Shown: positions 5,754-7,850 of the stretch, in pieces
Layout of the letters: the number at the start of each line of letters is the position of its first letter
How positions within the stretch are numbered: the first letter of the stretch is position 1
Assembly: GCA_040758475.1 (NCBI GenBank)
Contig: JBFLVN010000177.1
Coordinates: 1 to 7,850, forward strand
Length of the DNA stretch: 7,850 nt
Source: JBFLVN01 sp040758475
GTDB taxonomy: Bacteria; JAGRBM01
Reading direction: 5' to 3'
The notes under the pieces: model-generated
Told to the model about the DNA's origin: nothing
The model's database searches: none
What the model saw: the letters and a program-made list of their open reading frames with translations, nothing else
Translations under genes and position numbers: made by a program

Positions 5754-7850
5754 CAAGAGTTTGTCGAATTCTCCGGCTTCCGTGACGGGCCGCTCGCAGG
5801 CGTAGCCTTTGCAGACGTAGGCGGCTGCGCGCCCCCCCACGAGTTCCTTGTAGGCGAGGAGCGGGAGTTTGGAAGAGCCGCCATCCGCCGTTTCTTTGAG
5901 AAGGATCGAAAGCGCCCTGCCCGGAAGGAACCGTCCGCGCAGCTTTTCGAGGAACGGTTCGATTTCCTCTGTGTTGCTTCTGCCGACGAGGGCGATTTCT
6001 TTTGGAGAGCCCGCCAGCATCTCGTACGTGAAAAACAAACTGGCGACGGCCGAACCCGCCCGGTCGATGGCTTTGCCGTTGGCTTTCACTGTCTTTTCGG
6101 CTTTTTCCGCGAGGGCTTTGTCGCCCGTGTAAACGGAAAGGCGGGCGAGGGCGTAAGCGGCCACGCCGCTCGGGGAGGGGGTAGCCCCGTCGAAGAGTTC
6201 TTTCGTGCGGACCAGGACGCTCGGGTCCTTCCCGTCGGTGCTGAAGAACCCGGCGCCCGCTTCGTCCCAGAAATTCCCGACGAGAAGTTCCGCGATCTTT
6301 TTCGCTTCTTCCAGCCACTTCATCTCGAAGCTCGCTTCATAGAGATCGAGCAGGGCGGCCAGGAGGAAGGCGTGATCTTCCAGATACCCACTCGTGTGGG
6401 CCTTCCCTTCCCGGTACGTATGGAGGAGAGCGCCATCAGGAGCCCGCATGGTGGTCAGGAGAAAATCGGCGCCGCGCCGGGCGGCGGCAAGGTACTTGGC
6501 GTCTTTCAAGGCGAAGCCTCCCTGGGCCAATGCGCTCACCATCAAGGCGTTCCAGGAGGTGAGGACTTTGTCGTCCCGCAGGGGATGGATGCGTCCGAGG
6601 CGGGCATTAAAGAGTTTTTCCCGCTGGCGGCGGATGGTCTCGCGCTTCGCCTCGTCGAAGACCGTTTCGAGGGGCTCGACGAGGTGGAGGATGCTCGTGC
6701 CGTGCTCGAAGTTCCCCCGGAGAGTGACGCCGTAAATCCGGGCGAACTCTCCCCACTCGGTTTCACCCAGGACGTCTTTTAGTTCTCCCGGTTTCCAGAC
6801 ATAGAACTTCCCTTCTTCCCCTTCGCTGTCGGCGTCCAGGGTGGAATAGAAGGCGCCCGTGGCCGGGTCCGTCATGTCCCGGAGCACGAAACCCAAGGTT
6901 TCCTCCACGACGCGCTGGTAGAAGGGCTTCCTTGTCACCTGCCAGGCCTGGAGATAGCTGGTGGCGAGCAGGGCGTTGTCGTAGAGCATTTTTTCGAAGT
7001 GGGGTACGAGCCATTCATCGTCCACCGAATAGCGGTGGAATCCCCCGCCCAGGTGATCGTACATCCCGCCCAGGGCCATCTTGTCGAGCGTCAGAGTGGC
7101 CGCTTCGAGATAGCGCTCCTGTCCGGTCCTCTGGTGAGCGCGCAGGAGAAGTTCGATGGCGAGCGTTCTTGGGAATTTGGGCGCCCTCCCAAAGCCGCCC
7201 CAGTCGGGATCGAGCTGGGAGCGGAGTTGGTCGGCCGCGTTCTTGAGGGCCGCTTCGAAAGGAGGCGTGGCGCCTTCAAGCCCTCGCCCGGCCGATTCCC
7301 GCACGGCTTCGATGAGGCGCTCGGCGTTCTCGGCCACTTTGCCACGCTCGTTTTTGTACGCATCGGCAAGGGCGTGGAGCACCCGGATGAAGCCCGGGCG
7401 GCCGAACTTGTCTTCCTTGGGGAAGTACGTCCCGCCGAAGAAGGGTTTGAGGTCCGGCGTGAGAAACACGCTCATGGGCCAGCCGCCGCTCTGGGTCATG
7501 ATCTGGACGGCCGTCATGTAGATGGCGTCCAGATCGGGCCGTTCTTCCCGGTCCACTTTGATCGGGATGAAATTCGCGTTGAGTAGCTTGGCGACTTCCT
7601 CATCCTCGAAGGACTCGTGCTCCATCACGTGGCACCAGTGGCAGGCGGAATATCCGATGGAGAGGAAGATGGGTTTGTCTTCTTTTTTCGCGCGTTCGAG
7701 GGCCTCTTCGTCCCAAGGGCTCCAATCCACCGGGTTGTAGGCGTGCTGAAGAAGGTAAGGGCTCGTCGAATGGATGAGCCGGTTGGCTTTTTTTCCTTCA
7801 GCGGCCCCTAGGGGTTTGGCCCACTTGTTAGAGGGAGGCAGAGGGCTCGA
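5736..7850 (-). CDS. DUF255/YyaL-type thioredoxin-fold protein (SPATA20 family), partial: 5' end outside window
   Basis: There are 704 residues in the window and the frame is open to base 7850. No ATG, GTG or TTG occurs in the first 40 in-frame codons, so the true start lies beyond the edge. A family-typical N-terminus is visible: ANRLIHSTSPYLLQHAYNPV (22-41) then DWSPW. The thioredoxin-like domain (about 40-200) has the CxxC motif C70-HW-C73 within SIGYSACHWCHVMEHESFED, then KVDREERPDLD and GGWPMSVFLTPDLKPFFGGTYFP. The rest (about 210-690) resembles an (alpha/alpha) barrel of the six-hairpin glycosidase type. It contains LGGGFHRYSVDDEWLVPHFEKMLYDNA, and its end carries a CKGYACERPV motif. 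Relatives include Bacillus YyaL and human SPATA20; biochemical function is not established, though a redox or sugar-related role is often guessed. No signal peptide can be judged because the start is missing. It is followed after 52 bases by rsfS on the same strand and may be co-transcribed with it. Confidence 0.93.
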   Translation of the reverse strand, partial: SSPLPPSNKWAKPLGAAEGKKANRLIHSTSPYLLQHAYNPVDWSPWDEEALERAKKEDKPIFLSIGYSACHWCHVMEHESFEDEEVAKLLNANFIPIKVDREERPDLDAIYMTAVQIMTQSGGWPMSVFLTPDLKPFFGGTYFPKEDKFGRPGFIRVLHALADAYKNERGKVAENAERLIEAVRESAGRGLEGATPPFEAALKNAADQLRSQLDPDWGGFGRAPKFPRTLAIELLLRAHQRTGQERYLEAATLTLDKMALGGMYDHLGGGFHRYSVDDEWLVPHFEKMLYDNALLATSYLQAWQVTRKPFYQRVVEETLGFVLRDMTDPATGAFYSTLDADSEGEEGKFYVWKPGELKDVLGETEWGEFARIYGVTLRGNFEHGTSILHLVEPLETVFDEAKRETIRRQREKLFNARLGRIHPLRDDKVLTSWNALMVSALAQGGFALKDAKYLAAARRGADFLLTTMRAPDGALLHTYREGKAHTSGYLEDHAFLLAALLDLYEASFEMKWLEEAKKIAELLVGNFWDEAGAGFFSTDGKDPSVLVRTKELFDGATPSPSGVAAYALARLSVYTGDKALAEKAEKTVKANGKAIDRAGSAVASLFFTYEMLAGSPKEIALVGRSNTEEIEPFLEKLRGRFLPGRALSILLKETADGGSSKLPLLAYKELVGGRAAAYVCKGYACERPVTEAGEFDKLLTGGTP

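Noticed and set aside
4964..5785. Plus-strand open frame of 273 codons across rlmH and rsfS
   Set aside because: It runs antisense through two well-identified genes and their spacer. Its existence follows from codon bias on the other strand.
5733..6782. Long plus-strand open frame (349 codons) antisense to the DUF255 gene
   Set aside because: It is an antisense shadow in GC-rich DNA. The minus-strand frame encodes recognisable family motifs throughout, and the plus-strand product shows no known fold, start context or neighbours.
1..7850. Mobile element, defence island or phage remnant
   Set aside because: No transposase, integrase, terminal repeats, tRNA junction or compositional break is visible. 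The genes are housekeeping and their GC-rich coding pattern looks uniform.

Overview
The window is GC-rich, densely coding and chromosomal in character. It looks like housekeeping DNA from a Gram-negative bacterium. The monofunctional peptidoglycan glycosyltransferase, the DksA-type regulator and the receiver/DUF4388-type protein would all fit a deltaproteobacterium-like or related candidate lineage. That assignment is an inference from gene content, not something the sequence proves. I see no tRNA, rRNA, CRISPR array, insertion sequence, phage gene or toxin-antitoxin pair. No stretch longer than about 80 bases lacks a gene.

Layout. Bases 1-1052 (minus strand, 3' end cut off by the window) encode a protein with a receiver domain, a Pro/Ala-rich linker and a DUF4388-like domain. 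A short divergent intergenic region with a very GC-rich hairpin separates it from mtgA (1133-1930, plus strand). MtgA converges on comF with only three bases between the two stop codons. From 7850 down to 1934 every gene lies on the minus strand, in the order: DUF255/YyaL-type thioredoxin-fold protein (5' end outside the window), rsfS, rlmH, dksA-like gene, gpmI, comF. Gaps in this run are 52, 30, 32, 81 and 7 bases. The 81-base gap before gpmI holds a good candidate sigma-70-type promoter, so gpmI-comF may be transcribed separately from the upstream genes.

How the genes fit together. RsfS (blocks subunit joining when nutrients run out), RlmH (23S rRNA helix 69 methylation) and a DksA-type RNA polymerase regulator share a theme of ribosome economy and stringent response. 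GpmI is a central glycolytic/gluconeogenic enzyme. ComF-type phosphoribosyltransferases are associated with DNA uptake or DNA metabolism. MtgA polymerises glycan strands at the inner membrane. The role of the receiver/DUF4388 protein is unknown.

I looked for a previously undescribed system and did not find a convincing one. The items most worth a second look are the receiver-linker-DUF4388 protein, the hairpin abutting the mtgA ribosome binding site, the paired hairpins ahead of rsfS, and the unusual C-terminus of RlmH.
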